Shown one piece after another: positions 33,131 to 45,729 of a DNA stretch of 64,000 nucleotides (the first letter of the stretch is position 1; every line of letters starts with the position of its first letter). The notes beneath the pieces are model-generated. The model ran no database searches. It saw only the letters and a list, made by a program, of their open reading frames with translations, and had not been told where the DNA came from. This DNA comes from Blakeslea trispora (taxonomy: Eukaryota; Mucoromycota; Mucoromycetes; Mucorales; Choanephoraceae), in assembly GCA_025331445.1 (NCBI GenBank), contig JAIWNE010000026.1, positions 62,001 through 126,000 of the forward strand, written 5' to 3'. The position numbers were made by a program, and so were the translations under genes.

Positions 33131-33593
33131 AAGTTAAAAAAGAAAAAAAACACTTGATGATGGATTGCTCTCAATTGTGATTTAATTATGCTTCTCAAAG
33201 AAAAGAAATCCCCAAAAAGATTGACAGGTCGTATGATCGATCCATACCAAAAGCAAAGAAAAATGAGTCCTCAAAAAATGAAACAATTTCTTGTTTTTGT
33301 GGTTTTAAGTCCAGAGGCACGTTATTGTAAATAACAAGTAATGACGAAAACAATGACTATTTCTAAATTTTGATACAATTTTCTTTTATTGTCGGTACAT
33401 GTTTTTTAAAAAAAAAAGAAAAAGTAATAATAGAATTGGAAATTACAATTAGTCTTAAGAAAAGGTGGAGGGGAATAATTTATAAAGTCAAATAAGTATA
33501 CTGAAGAGGGTGAAAGATTGGAAAATATATATAAATGATAGTGATGGGGTGTATATATATAAAATGTGAATAGATTGGCATAGAAAAATTAAA
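33131..33593. other. Intergenic region
   Basis: 463 bp of AT-rich sequence with TATATATA stretches near 33527 and 33553. It holds the 3' flank of the kinase gene and possibly the right end of the transposase relic. No gene. Confidence 0.45.
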
Positions 33594-35657
33594 TTAGTGA
33601 ACTCGAAGTGCTTTTATGCTGTTCTTTAGTGAATTAGCATCATCTTTACTACTACTGCTGCTATTACTGCTGCTACTATGATTGTTACTGCTAGTGTCGT
33701 TACTATCCTTCTTTCTTTGGTCCGTTGTTTTGGATGGAGCAGGGACAGACTGTCTTCTAATTCTGGACTTGTTGACAGTGCTACTCTTGATTGACTCGGG
33801 TATAAGTGAATGATTGACAGTTGAGTGAGAGGGTGCAAATGATTGTGGACGTGGTTTTGGTGGCTTTAACAATCGGGCAGATCGACCCAGTGTAGGTGTC
33901 ATTTCTAGTATCTCCTCTTCCTCTTCTCGTTGACGATAAGATTGTCGGCGTGCATTGGTACTGACACCCATAGTCAATCGAGCTGTGCGAGTCTCAGCTG
34001 GACGTGGCTCTCCTGCAGGTGACCGTCTTCGATAAATAGAAAATTTCGGAGGTAACTCACGCTTCACTTCCTTTGGCTTTCGGGGTCTCTCTCGACGATC
34101 GGTTGTCAGATAACTTGAAGGTTGAATGGAACGAGTAGGGGATCGAAGTGAGTTGGGTGGACGTAGCTGGCTAGCTTGTTTATAGGTTTGTTCGATCCGA
34201 GTCGGGACTGTATTGGATCGAGTCAATTGAGGCTTTTGTAAGAGCGAGCGAGCACCTTGATGAGATCTCTGTTGTTGCTGTTGTGCTAATGTACTTAATC
34301 GAGCGGGTGGAGGTACAGGTAATTTGGGTTGTGGTTTAGGAATTGATAACATGGGAATACGTGATCCCTGACTTCGATTGGTATCTGTCATAGATTGTCG
34401 TTTTCGGATGACATTGGCAATCTTTTCCTGAACTGGTGTCGCAGCTGCCATTGTTCGATCGACTGAAAAGGAAGGTATAGGCAATCTGCATTTAAATGGT
34501 TTTTCAGGTTCTACAGTCTGTGGTGTGGGTGAATCGGTGGGGAATAAGAGTTCAGGTGGATATGCTTTTAGAAATGGATGCTATCATAATCAAATTCAGT
34601 CAATTTCTCTTTCTTTCTCGAGTCATCCTTATATATCCAAACCTGTAACAATTGTTGAGCAGAAGATCGCTTACGTGGATCTGGATCAAGACAGCAATCC
34701 AATAGGTCAATTAGTTGATCAGGCAAATGAGGTGGATATGTTGGTTTGCCTATGCTAAGAATACGTTCTTTGATCTAGAAATGCATTTAGTTGACTATGT
34801 CTTTAAACACACATCAAAGTGTGTGTGTGCGTGTGTAAGTGAACACCTTGCCTGATCTTCATCTAGATTTTCATCTTCATAGGGTGCTTTCCCACCATTC
34901 AACATTTCAAGAATCACTATACCCAATGCCCAAATATCGATTTTGTGGTTGACAATCTTTTGTAATACTAATTCGGGCGACCAAAATAAGACAACGCCTG
35001 CTTCTTCTATACTTGAATCTGCCACAGGAGATATCGAAACCACACCAAAATCACCTAATTTTTCCCTTTAGACCATCAATAGACAGCACACTATCCCCCC
35101 CCTCTGCTCTTTACCTATCACAATGCTATTTGTCTTTTGATCCAAGAAGATATTATCACACTTCATATCTCTATGAATATAACCGTGACTATGTACTTTG
35201 GCTAATCCAGAAACAATCTAGTATTTATCAGTTAGTCAAGTGTATAGAGTATGCAAGTATGTCTATTTACACAAGTGATGACATGAACCAGTTGCCCTAA
35301 ACTAAGCTGATGGTCAAACGCATAGTGTTGAAGTGAACCACCTGTGTACAAAGGCATGACAAGATAGACAAATTCCTCGTGTAAGTGAACTGCAAATAAC
35401 TTGAGGATGTTGGGATGAACACATTTGGTCATGGAATAGATTTCGTTCTCCACTAGTTCTTTAGGCATCACAAACATATCTTCATACTGGTTTTCTTCTA
35501 CCAAGTATTTCTTGATAGCCACTTCTCTCTGACTAGACCGTTCAATGCACTTATAGACACCACCTTGCGCACTAAACCAGGTAGGCTCTTGTTCTAAGCC
35601 AATATAGAGCAAGCTTGGGTCAGAAGATAAGACAGGGACACCATTGACTTGTTGCAT
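33594..35657 (-). CDS. STE20-like serine/threonine protein kinase with disordered basic tail
   Basis: Exons: 35271-35657, 35115-35217, 34852-35054, 34643-34774 and 33594-34580, giving 603 residues. The kinase domain covers about residues 16-275: VAIKKYLV holds the ATP Lys, YIHRDMKCDNIFLD is the catalytic loop, GDFGVVSIS is the Mg loop, FWSPELV replaces APE, and DIWALGIVILEML is subdomain IX. The glycine loop is weak (AQGGVYKCI). The last 330 residues are low-complexity, rich in Ser, Arg, Pro and Gln, with many R-x-x-S sites and a final Ser/Asn tract. The intron at 34775-34851 is best read as GC-AG (donor GCAAGG), which retains IKERILSIGKPTYPPH. A GT donor five bases on would delete six residues of a kinase helix. 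Substrate and pathway unknown. Confidence 0.85.
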
Positions 35658-38009
35658 ATTTGTGTGTGTGTTATTCTAGAAAGGGTTCTTAGGAAAATTT
35701 AGATGTTTTCAATAAAGTAGTAAATTCTTTACTTTATAAAATACAAATTGATTGCACTCACTTGCACCTAACTCTTTTCTATACTATGTAACAGAAAAAA
35801 AAGTAATAGTCAAGCAGTAGTAATAGTAGAGTAATAATAATAAAAAAAAAAGAGAAAAAAAAGTGTGTGTGTACTTTTAAAAAAAAACGTGTAGTAACTC
35901 CTTCCCCTAATGCATTAGTGGCTTAAAAAATAGCTCCTTAATTTGACACTATTGAATGTGTTGAATTGACAAATATGCCCAAACGATGATTTCGATTGAG
36001 AAGATTAGGCATGAATCCACACGTCGGAAAACATAAGCGCATCTGCTTCAGTGGCACTACTTGATTCTCCGCAAATCATTGTCGTTGTTCGTACTGGTTT
36101 ATTGAAAGATGAATATGTCTATTTGGTTGGCTCAGTTTAGAAACAATAAAAGCTACATCTTGATACTGACCAAAGACATATTCATATTGTACTCTTATTT
36201 TTCCCTTTAGAGAAATCAAATGATAATTCTTAAATCATAAAACGCCTATAGTATTCTCGAAAATGATCCAATCCACGTAGTGCTGTAATGAAGAAAAGAG
36301 GCATAAACCAAACTCAATAAGTTGTGCAGTAAAAAAAAAAAGAATCCAACATATCATTCCAAGAGCAGATAGTCGTCCAGTTGCCAATGTTGAAATATGT
36401 AGATTATATAAGCAACAAACGCATTGTCGTTTTTCATGTTTCACATAAACAAAGAGATTTTGTTTATTTATGTAACATATCATTGTGTTTATTTTACTTT
36501 TATTTAAAAGTTAAGATAAAAAAAAATGAATTGCTGTTCCTTTTATCTGGGGAACTTCAGCAGAGGTATTTTATGCCTAGCGAAGAAAAAAAGAAGCTAT
36601 CACAACCTTCTTAAAAACGGAAAGGTGGGGGTTTAAGCATAATATTAAGTTGCTGATAGCATATGTACAAGTGAGTATACAGATAAAAACACTGCATCCA
36701 CCAGGTGCCGTTCTGTAGGGCTGATACCATCTAAAAGTCAATTAGTCAACCAGTAAAAAGAAAAGAAAAAGATCATTCAGGCCCCAAAAGTACGATGGAT
36801 ATAGTAAAGTGACAAAAAGAAGGTTAAAGAAAAACGTAAACTCGAGCCATGGATATCGGAGTTACCCCACATATTCCAAAAAACAAACATGTCTGAAGTT
36901 TGTTTAGAGAGCAAAACAAGCACTTTTTTTATACCGCTTATTTTCACAATAACTCCATCACTGGTTTCTCATTAAATATGAGTACAATCATAAGTTCAGT
37001 CACTACACTGCTCATAGCAACCATCTTTAAAAAAAATCTGTCCAATAGAATCTTAATAGCCTTTCAAATCATCAGGGCCAATGTTGTGAAACCATGGATG
37101 TTGTCGCTGCTTCGAAGAAAAGTATCCTACCAACAGAGATTCATACCTTCAAGCCATCAACACATGAAGTACATCTGACTGCATCCTGTTCCTAATGCCA
37201 ACTCTTTTAAAACAAGTGATAATAACAATTTGAGAAAAGCGTCTTTATTTGTCAAGCTGGTGGTCGATATCCTTTTGAGTAACTAACGAAATTTTACCAG
37301 CCACAATACAAGCACATCGTAAACACAAAATAACCATCACTGTCTTACTCGGCTTTCTTTTCATTTCGTACATTGATAATATAGCTTGTCTGGAGAAGAA
37401 GACAAATTTCTGCATAAAAAAGTCTTGAGCCTGACACCCTAGAAAAACGCTGAACTCGGCTGAAGCATATTATAGTGCACTTTATTGTATTATGAGTAAT
37501 AAGTTTAGCTTGTCTGTTTCCTCAAGATATATCTTGCAGTTTGTGATGAGAGCAAATCTTCTTTTTTAAAGTATGAAAAGGCCTCATATCTATTAAAAAA
37601 AAAGGGGACAGCTTTCATTAGCACAATAAATGCCGGCGAAACATTCCTTTTTGACAATAGGACAGTCCTTGGTTACTCTTTCTGAGTCTCCTGTCAGTGT
37701 CCAGCCGATGTCAAACGTTCAATTGCCAAAAATATTCTTCTGTTCATTACTAGGCTTAACAGCGAATAATTCGAAATTTTAGTTATTCTAAAATTGATTC
37801 TCGAAGTAGCTCTTCTTTCAATAGTCTTTGTCTGTCAATTGGCTCACAATCAAATTAAAAAGAGTTAAAGAGCTTTAGGACAAAAAAAGTGTATACTGTG
37901 ATCTGTGTCTTGGTGGCTTAATTTGCAATATTCAAACTCGGAATACACAAGTTTTATAAGACACTGTAATAGTCTAGTTCGAATTAATTGTTTCTTTTTC
38001 TTCAATAAT
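35658..38009. other. Intergenic region
   Basis: 2.35 kb between the divergent kinase and F-box genes. AT-rich with several poly-A runs and no coding sequence that I recognise. Frames around 36900-37180 are low-complexity and lack homology clues. Confidence 0.45.
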
Positions 38010-39479
38010 ATGTCACTGATAAATCTGCCTGACGAAGTATTGCTTTTTATGTTATACAGCCTATTAAATGGCAAAGATAGATACGCTCTCGCAACTAGCA
38101 GCAAAAAGTTTTGGTCAGTTGCTACACGCGTATTTAAAAAGTCGTTTATTTTGAAAACCAAAATATGTGCGCTTGATCTGAGACGTATCACAGCTCTTGT
38201 TATTGAGGATAAGCAACATAAGCCTGATCTTATTAAGCACGTCCTTAAGTATGCTGTCAATCTTCGAAGTATCACTTTCTGCCAACAAAAAATCAGTTTC
38301 AGAGAAGCAGAAGTATTTATGACAGTAGAAAGAGACTGCACGTTTTTTGTCCCTGCAACTGCATACAATTCTCTTATGTTGGCACTTGAAGAGTCAGAAA
38401 GTAAGCGTATCAGAATTGAAATTATACAGTCTCAACTAGACAATATCCAAACGCCTGAAGAAGTAAAAGAAGAGCTGAAGAAGCTCAGAGATGCAGAAAA
38501 GGCCAAATATGTCAGAGACAACAGTCTCAGTGTTCGTTTGAAAGACAACTTGAGCCATATCATACAGTCCTATGTGGACTTGTTATTCAGTCCTAAAGAA
38601 CTTGTTTTGAACAACAGCTCTTATCCAAACGAAAAGGTTGATACTGTAAAAAAGGTCAATGAAGTGATACCGTTTTCTGCCCGTTTCTTAGAATCAGTCG
38701 TCGTCATGGCAAGACATTGGTTTTTCACCACAAGCTTCTGCATATTTGTTCATGAGAAAAAGCTTGATGACTGCTCAGACAATTCGCGAGTTGGGGTACA
38801 AGAAGACCCTGTTGCTCTTATCCGTAAAAAGACACGTGCCGGAAAAGATTTCTTTGAGCTCACCATACGCTTCTCAAATATTGAGTTGCTGTGCACTTCT
38901 GGCTTCTTTTGCCATGTCAACCGTCCCAGTATCACTCCGTTTTTTGGATCATCAATCCAAAATTTGCCAAAAGACATAATAGAGAGCTATGGCACAGTGC
39001 ATTCCAAAGACATCTTTATACCAAAAAAAGAAGCACCGTTTGTCAAAACAGCTCGATTACTAAATCAGTATGTTAAGAAGCAGTCTGCAAAGAAGTGGAT
39101 GCTCATCAGCCAGCGATTTGAGAAACAAGGCCTTTCACCTACTCATCCTTTACATCTAAGGACTGACAACAAAATCCAAGAAGCAGCATCTCTGATATTA
39201 AACATCTTTACATACAAATCGATAGACAGAGCATCATTAAGACAAGCAAAGTCTAACTTAGGTGAATTGCCTGAAAACTCATTGACCGCCTCAGGAAAAC
39301 TTGTAAAGCATTACGTTAATACTTTAAATCAGCAGCGCCGCTTCTCAGTTGAAAAGTTTGAAGAAAAGGAGCTCAAAAAAGATATGCTTAGTATTTACGA
39401 AGGTGTCCTTGCTGGAGCTGTTAAAAGACAAAATACCTCTTTAACTAAAAAAGCTTCATCGCTTTACAATAAAATATAG
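38010..39479 (+). CDS. F-box-like protein
   Basis: Single-exon gene of 489 residues. The start chosen is the ATG at 38010; the frame upstream has no sensible protein. Residues 4-45 (NLPDEVLLFMLYSLLNGKDR, YALATSSKKFWSVATRVFKK) fit an F-box, with the conserved LPDEVL start and a Trp near the end. The remainder is a mixed, mostly helical region with a Lys/Glu-rich coiled-coil-like part around residues 130-175 and no repeat or domain that I recognise. It may be a substrate adaptor for an SCF ubiquitin ligase. It differs from the F-box/LRR protein at 10147. Confidence 0.75.
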   Translation: MSLINLPDEVLLFMLYSLLNGKDRYALATSSKKFWSVATRVFKKSFILKTKICALDLRRITALVIEDKQHKPDLIKHVLKYAVNLRSITFCQQKISFREAEVFMTVERDCTFFVPATAYNSLMLALEESESKRIRIEIIQSQLDNIQTPEEVKEELKKLRDAEKAKYVRDNSLSVRLKDNLSHIIQSYVDLLFSPKELVLNNSSYPNEKVDTVKKVNEVIPFSARFLESVVVMARHWFFTTSFCIFVHEKKLDDCSDNSRVGVQEDPVALIRKKTRAGKDFFELTIRFSNIELLCTSGFFCHVNRPSITPFFGSSIQNLPKDIIESYGTVHSKDIFIPKKEAPFVKTARLLNQYVKKQSAKKWMLISQRFEKQGLSPTHPLHLRTDNKIQEAASLILNIFTYKSIDRASLRQAKSNLGELPENSLTASGKLVKHYVNTLNQQRRFSVEKFEEKELKKDMLSIYEGVLAGAVKRQNTSLTKKASSLYNKI

Positions 39480-39773
39480 TTTGTTTTCTCTTGTCTGTAC
39501 TTAATTCCCTATAGTCTAAAAAAAACTAATCTGTTCTATCCTAATACCCAAGTTCATTCACATCATCGTCCAAAAGTCTAGTAAGAAGACATGCTTTATT
39601 TTGTTCTATAAACATTTAGTGAGCAAATCAAATACAAGTTTGAAAGCAAAAACGCCTGGATAAAAAATAAAAAAAATAAACACTCCTCTTGGTTCTCAAA
39701 AGGCCTGTTGTAAAGTCCAATTTGATTAACAGAGTCAACCACGTGAAGGTGGGAGTGTATCTGACTCCAACCC

Positions 39774-40065
39774 CAGATCCCAACCAACAGCAAGCAATAT
39801 AGCTAAATCAACAAGATGTTGGGGTGAAGCCGCCACCACGCGATATTGTAAAAGCACCTCGTAGCAGGTAGCTTAAACTCATGCAGTAAATCTTTCTATG
39901 ACCATGCACTGCAATATGCCATAGTGATCCCCTGCCCACTTCACTTTTGCAAGGTAGTTTCAAGGCTACAACACCAAGCTCACACTACAGCCTCAATCTA
40001 AGCCGGGCACTATCATACGAAGGTTGCACTGTGGAAAGATCGCTTCTGTAGCGAGTTTGAGAAAA
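39774..40065. repeat. Direct repeat, copy A (292 bp)
   Basis: First of two direct copies, beginning CAGATCCCAACCAACAG and ending TTTGAGAAAA. I count one difference to copy B (C at the TAGCGAG position against T). Moderate GC content, unlike its AT-rich surroundings. It holds short hairpins (CTATG...CATAG; GTAG...CTAC). No open frame. It could be a recent segmental duplication, a SINE-like unit or a non-coding RNA gene. Confidence 0.85.
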
Positions 40066-40099
40066 CTATACGCCTTCTCCCTATTGACTCCTTCTCCCT

Positions 40100-40391
40100 C
40101 AGATCCCAACCAACAGCAAGCAATATAGCTAAATCAACAAGATGTTGGGGTGAAGCCGCCACCACGCGATATTGTAAAAGCACCTCGTAGCAGGTAGCTT
40201 AAACTCATGCAGTAAATCTTTCTATGACCATGCACTGCAATATGCCATAGTGATCCCCTGCCCACTTCACTTTTGCAAGGTAGTTTCAAGGCTACAACAC
40301 CAAGCTCACACTACAGCCTCAATCTAAGCCGGGCACTATCATACGAAGGTTGCACTGTGGAAAGATCGCTTCTGTAGTGAGTTTGAGAAAA
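40100..40391. repeat. Direct repeat, copy B (292 bp)
   Basis: Second copy, offset by 326 bp from copy A and separated from it by a 34-bp pyrimidine-rich spacer. Near-identity implies recent duplication or gene conversion. Confidence 0.85.
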
Positions 40392-41455
40392 AAAAAGAAC
40401 AAATAATAAAGAGTTCAATTCTTCACAAGTTTTTCATTACAAATTGAGTTTTAAAAATGGGCCTATCAAGTCAATTAATCCGTTTAACAAATGAGTGACC
40501 TTAAAATTCCTTCATCACAAATTCCTTTCACACATATTTTTTGCCTAAAAACCAATTCATTAAAAGTCCGAACTTTAATTTTGTGGCGATTGTCGAATTC
40601 TGTAATGGAAAAACCTCCCTCAAATTTAGGATTTCCATCAAAATCATTTTTATTGGCTGGATTAAAACTCAGTTTGTGATGAAAAAACTTGTGATGGGAT
40701 TTGTGAAGAACTGAACCTCCCTAATGTTGTCGGAGGTAGCAGTGCACCCCACTTCAATTTTCGAAGCCGATAGGACATTGGTACAATCCCATTTTTTGAC
40801 ACTATAGTCACCGCTCAGCTATTGGTAATCCCAAATCCCAAATCTAACTTTAAATACACCCCACTAAGAGGACGTATACCACTTTCTGATGCGCTGCCCA
40901 CAGAAATTCATCTATTGAGATCATGTTATTCGAGAATTTCTTTGGCCAGCAACTTGTTGTTATTTGTTTTAATTTATCGACGATAATAAGCTTACCACTT
41001 TTAATTGTTGAGCACCGCTTTTTTGTACCCCAAAATACGTGCAACAAATAAAAATCATCTAAAATCAATAGGCTTGACTGTATCTCTTTTCTTTCTCTCC
41101 TTTCGTTCTTCTTTAGCTAAAAAAAAAGGTAAAAAGAAAAGCAGAAAAAAAAGAGCAGAATTACACAAACTTGTAAATTAGACCCATTTCCCAAATACAA
41201 TACCAAGCTGAATTAAAGTGTATCATTCCACCAACAAGAATCCTTTTTTTATTGAGAAAACACAAGCTTGAGGATCATTTTTGATTGGAATTTTTTTTTA
41301 AATGTGCATACTAAAACTTCCTCTCCTCCCACACTTGCACTCTCTCACACACACTTGCACACACTCACACACACTCACACACACACACTTACCTTCTCTC
41401 TCTAACATACACCGCTCATTTGTGATTTTCTTCTTTTAAAACTTAACCCATTTAT
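40392..41455. other. Upstream region of the ras gene
   Basis: About 1.06 kb with no supported gene. The last 120 bp hold a CA-rich microsatellite and pyrimidine tracts, which probably form the ras promoter or 5' UTR. Confidence 0.5.
41346..41388. repeat. CA-rich microsatellite
   Basis: Imperfect (CA)n tract with interspersed CTCACA and TTGCACA units, about 70-110 bp before the ras start codon. Likely length-variable between isolates. Confidence 0.6.
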
Positions 41456-42265
41456 ATGTTAAACAGAGCAGCCTCATGGATAGTCCGTGAGTACAAACTT
41501 GTGCTTGTTGGTGGTGGTGGTAAGTTTAGAGATCTCTTTTAGAAAACTTCCTTGATCTAAGGTTTACATTCATTTGTCATGTAGGTGTAGGAAAGTCTGC
41601 TTTGACTATTCAGTTCATCCAATCTCAGTTTGTAGATGAGTATGATCCCACTATTGAAGGTAAAGAGAACAATAAAAAAAAAGGAAATCAACATGCATTG
41701 ACTATTCTTCAAAGATTCTTATAGAAAACAAAGTGTCATTGATGACGAGACAGCATTACTCGATATCTTGGATACAGCTGGACAAGAAGAATATAGGTAA
41801 TAGAGAGAGAGAGTTTCTAGCTCAAACATAACATTGATTTTATATTGTCTGTACAGTGCTATGCGTGAACAATATATGAGAAGTGGCGAGGGATTCTTAC
41901 TGGTGTATTCGATCACTTCAAGAATGTCTTTTGATGAAATCGATACCTTCTTCCAACAAATCAGTCGAGTAAAAGACAAGGATCGGTTTCCTATGGTCTT
42001 GGTTGCCAACAAATGTGATCTTGAGATGGATCGTCAAGTGTCAGTTCAAGAAGGAGAAGAGCTGGCCGAAAGATATGGCTGTCATTTTGTGGAAACCTCA
42101 GCCAAGTTGCGTATCAATGTGGATGCAGCCTTTCATGAAGTCGTAAGAGACATTCGGCGTTATAATAAAGAACAAGACGATCAGCATGGCGTTGGAGAAA
42201 GAAATGTCAACAGGAATGATACGGCTACAAAACGTGCTTCAACAAAATGTTGCGTTCTTATGTAA
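41456..42265 (+). CDS. Ras GTPase
   Basis: Small GTPase of the Ras subfamily, a switch for growth and morphogenesis, acting at the plasma membrane. Exons 41456-41519, 41585-41659, 41715-41796 and 41857-42265 give 209 residues. Motifs: P-loop GGGGVGKS, effector loop YDPTIEDSYRKQ, switch [22 protein letters not shown], and ETSAK. The C-terminus KCCVLM is a CaaX box (CVLM) with an adjacent Cys suited to palmitoylation. The start [19 protein letters not shown] carries a ten-residue extension before the canonical start, as in several fungal Ras proteins. The first intron splits a Gly codon of the P-loop. A Cdc25-type exchange factor converges on it, 55 bp between stop codons, and a RasGAP gene follows. 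Confidence 0.97.
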
Positions 42266-42320
42266 TCATCACTATTTGGAGGAAGTTTTATATTTATTAA
42301 AATAATAAAGGAATGATAGT

Positions 42321-45202
42321 CTAGTTTGACACATTCTTATCCAATGGATGAGGCGCTGGAAATAGATGATTGATGGGCACATTGGAATCAGGGTTATGGA
42401 ATGCTATCTTTTGTTGATTATTGTGCTTCCAGAACTCTTTCCGAAAGACAGAAAGTGAGCCATGCGATCCTTCTCTATGCATACGGAAGGTACTGGTATC
42501 GGAAGGACAGGTGGCTGAATTGGAAGGTAGCTTTAGACTGGATTGTTTCTTATCATTTAGATCATCAAAGGAAAAGTGCCTAGGTGATCTCTGGATGGTA
42601 CTCGGTTCACTTTTCAAATGACCATGATCCACACTCTTTCTTCCAAACAGCCAGAAACTTCCTGTGGGTGCCTTTTTTTCTGATGAAGGTTCACTTTCCT
42701 TGTCTACCACTTCTTCCAAACTTTCTGGGCGACTGTTGCTTGAGCTGACACTACCTCCGCTCGTCAAGCTACCTGAGCTACTTCTTGTGATTCCAGAAAT
42801 GGCTGTTGTAGTTGTTGTTAAACTAAATGAAGTAGTAAGAATGGGAGGTGCTAGCGTAGATGACATGTTTTCACACGAGATGGATTTTCCTTGGTGTAAC
42901 GATAATGGTTCTGTAGCAGAATAACTTCGCATGGCTTTTGTTGGTTCTCTCACTAAACTCAGCTCATCTACTGTTTTTTCGCTTACCCAAGATCTGGTCA
43001 ACTAAATTGAGAGGTACAGATATATACAGAAAGAATGACTTAAAAGAACTCCATAATCATCCCTTTTTTTTTTTGTATGTATGTTTGTTTTCTATCTATT
43101 TTTTTTTCTTTACCAGATATTGAGTGACCAAGCACTGTTGCATTTCAATACTGAATTGATTCTCATCAAAGGACGGATAGAAATTTCCCTTTTTCATAGG
43201 AGAGCTTCGACTGAGAGCTTGTGATAATTTGCGCTTCTTGTTTTTATGCAACTCCTTCATACATGCATGTGTCAAGTTAGGAGAATAAGGCGGACATCGT
43301 TGCAGTTCTCTAAACAATCTGAGTAGCTCAGCTACTCGAACATCTTGCTTGAGTGCATCATGACACACCTGTGTCCTCTTTTTAGAGATGGCAGCTATCA
43401 AATAAGTGATATCATGAATAAAGATGCCAAGAAATGGAATAGTGGGCTCACTAAAAGCATGTGGCAATCCATCCTCCGCGCTTTTCATGTCATCATCCAT
43501 CGAAGAGACGGCGAATCCTATTTTCTCTCTGTATTTCCCATAATTTGACGTCTCTGACATCAGATCGCTTAGTTCTTCCAATTGGCTCATGCTCTTTTTG
43601 GGAATAAAGGCCCATGACCGTTTCAGACGTTCGATAGGGGGAGTACCGAGTGCAGAAATGATGGCCTTTAAGGTCTGATAGTTTTTTAACGTATGACATC
43701 GGTCAGCTACTTTGATCCAATGATTAATTTGTTGAGCACGTCTACAGGCCTCTTGTTCAGTCAAAATCGAGTGTTCAATTAGGCGCGTTAGATAGTTGAA
43801 GAAATCGGTCGAAGCAATAATGGCTGGATGAGGTGCTTTTGGACCATGAGACAAAATGGCATCCAATGGGATGTTTCGAAAGATAGCAGAATCAATCAAG
43901 GTTAATTGGTAAGCTATCAAGACAGGTTGAAATTGAAGAATGGTAGGCACAGTTGTGGCCGAGATATGGATGCTTTGCACTTTACTTAATAGACTTTTCA
44001 TAGAATCGACTGAGTCTTCTTGTTTTTGTTCAGCCATGTGTTTTAGTTTCTGTTGAAGTGACTGATAGACAACAACAAGAGGTGCTTTGGGTATCATTGG
44101 GAGATAAGTGCTTCCACTTTTATTGTTGGATAGACTATCACCGCTATTGCACTGTGCATGATCCAGCTGGCTAGGGTCGACCGTACTGTTGGTCAGCAAG
44201 AAAACTTCTTCTGTGTCCAATTGATGCAAGGGAGTGTTTTCCAGGTAACTAGAGATGGAACTGAAGGATGCGCCTCGCTTGGATGTGCTAGACATCCCAT
44301 GTTCTGGTACTGAAGCATGTGCTGTCATTGAACCAGGCAAAGAAAGGAATGATTTGACTATATTAAATGGATTCGATACAGCACTGTGTACAGGTGATGG
44401 AGGGGCTGATGTGGATATATTGACTGTAGATGAACGACGGGTAGATTTGTGTCGATGAATAAAGAATTTGCTTGACCTTCTATCGTTTGTTGGCTTTTGT
44501 TTTACTAGAGAATACATGTTAATACACTCTCATAGTTAAAGAGAGAGATTCTTTTGCAAGACAATGTTACCTCTTACGACTTCCCCTTCTTCTTCTATTA
44601 AGTTCAAGTCATCTTCTTCGTCTTCATCTTCAGAAGAGCTGTGCATTCCAGAATGGTGATACCCGGAAGCTTTTGAGGCTGTTTGTGGAAAAGAATGTAA
44701 TTTTTTTTGTATCGGTCGAGCAGGTAATTGCGGTGGTGTTTTTCTCTCTGTTAAATGAGTTGGTTTGGGTGGGATAGGAGGAGGAGAGGAGGAGGAGGGA
44801 GAAGAATTGGTGTTCAAATTGCTCTTGGGTTGTTCTAGAGCAGCGATTTGTTTGGCTTGTTTTATACATGTCTCAGCTAAACTGAATAGGTTACATAAAT
44901 CATTGTCTTTTACATCTATCATACATTGTAAGCCAATAAGTTTTAAAAAGGAGTAAAAAATAAATCATATCCTTACATTGATCAAGGAATTCTAGGCGTT
45001 TAAATTCTTTGACTGCAGAAAGAAGAGCTTCAATATATAATTCGTACGATTGCTTTACATATGATAGACATGATAATTAATTTATTGTGTGCTTTTCGTG
45101 AATCTCATTCTTTACCTTGTATCTTCCAGAGCTAAAGTAGTGTGAGGCTTGCTTCATTAAAGCGTGCATAGTGATTTCTGTAGATACTGACAAAGGCAAC
45201 AT
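42321..45202 (-). CDS. Ras guanine-nucleotide exchange factor (Cdc25 homology)
   Basis: RasGEFs load Ras with GTP. Exons: 45116-45202, 44977-45052, 44571-44915, 43114-44504 and 42321-43001, giving 859 residues. Residues 10-60 form a short helical hairpin (LMKQASHYFSSGRYKQSYEL, YIEALLSAVKEFKRLEFL) like a MIT or TPR unit. Proline-rich SH3-ligand-like motifs follow (PPPIPPKPTHL, PPQLPARP), then an acidic patch. The RasGEF catalytic domain spans about residues 355-600: QPVLIAYQLTLIDSAIFRNI, INHWIKVADRCHTLKNYQTL, IISALGTPPIERLKRSW, PTIPFLGIFIHDITYLIAA. The C-terminal 225 residues are Ser/Thr-rich and probably regulatory. The last acceptor gives LTRSWVSEKTVDELSLVREP, still within the conserved end. 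It converges with ras and diverges from the RasGAP gene. Confidence 0.93.
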
Positions 45203-45729
45203 GGTTATAAATTTACATCAATGTGTGTTTACGAAAAATTCAAAAGGACCAGCCTTTACTAAATAAATAAACAAACAAAGGGAAACGAGAGTGGGAGAAA
45301 AAGAGGAACAACTAGAGAAATAAAATGCAAAGAAAGCAAGAATACTGAAGGAAAGGAAAATGAGTGAGAAGAAAAGAAAGAGAAAAAGAGTGTGTATAAA
45401 AGAGAAAGAAAAAAGAAAGGAAAGCAAGGAGTACCTTCAATATGAATTGCATGCTAATTTTTATTAGTTCATAATCGAATAAACAAACAAACGCCTAGTC
45501 TTTTTTTTTTTTTTTTTGAAAGGAGTCAAGGCTCTCTTTGTAATTTTTTTTTATCTAACGCAAGTCAACTTCCAAGTATGGCAAATGAAAAGTTTAACCC
45601 CATCCCTACCCCTCCCCCTTCCCCTTAAAAATTTTCGTTGCATAGCCATTTTAAAGTACTTAGTGCCTTCATTTATACGCTTCCATCTCTCTCTCTTTTC
45701 TTTTTCTTTTCTTTTTTGTTCTCAATTCT
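45203..45729. promoter_or_regulatory. Shared divergent promoter of RasGEF and RasGAP genes
   Basis: 527 bp between the two start codons. It contains a T17 tract near 45501-45517, a purine-rich stretch at 45285-45430 and a C/T tract just before the RasGAP start. With no other gene between, it should serve both directions. No specific factor site was recognised. Confidence 0.55.

Noticed and set aside
36900..37178. 92-codon plus-strand frame
   Set aside because: Low-complexity, no family resemblance, no promoter context.
39774..40391. Direct repeats as a CRISPR array or 5S rRNA genes
   Set aside because: Units are 292 bp and only two, with no short spacers. A TTAAGC word on the minus strand recalls 5S rRNA, but the rest does not fold or match as 5S.
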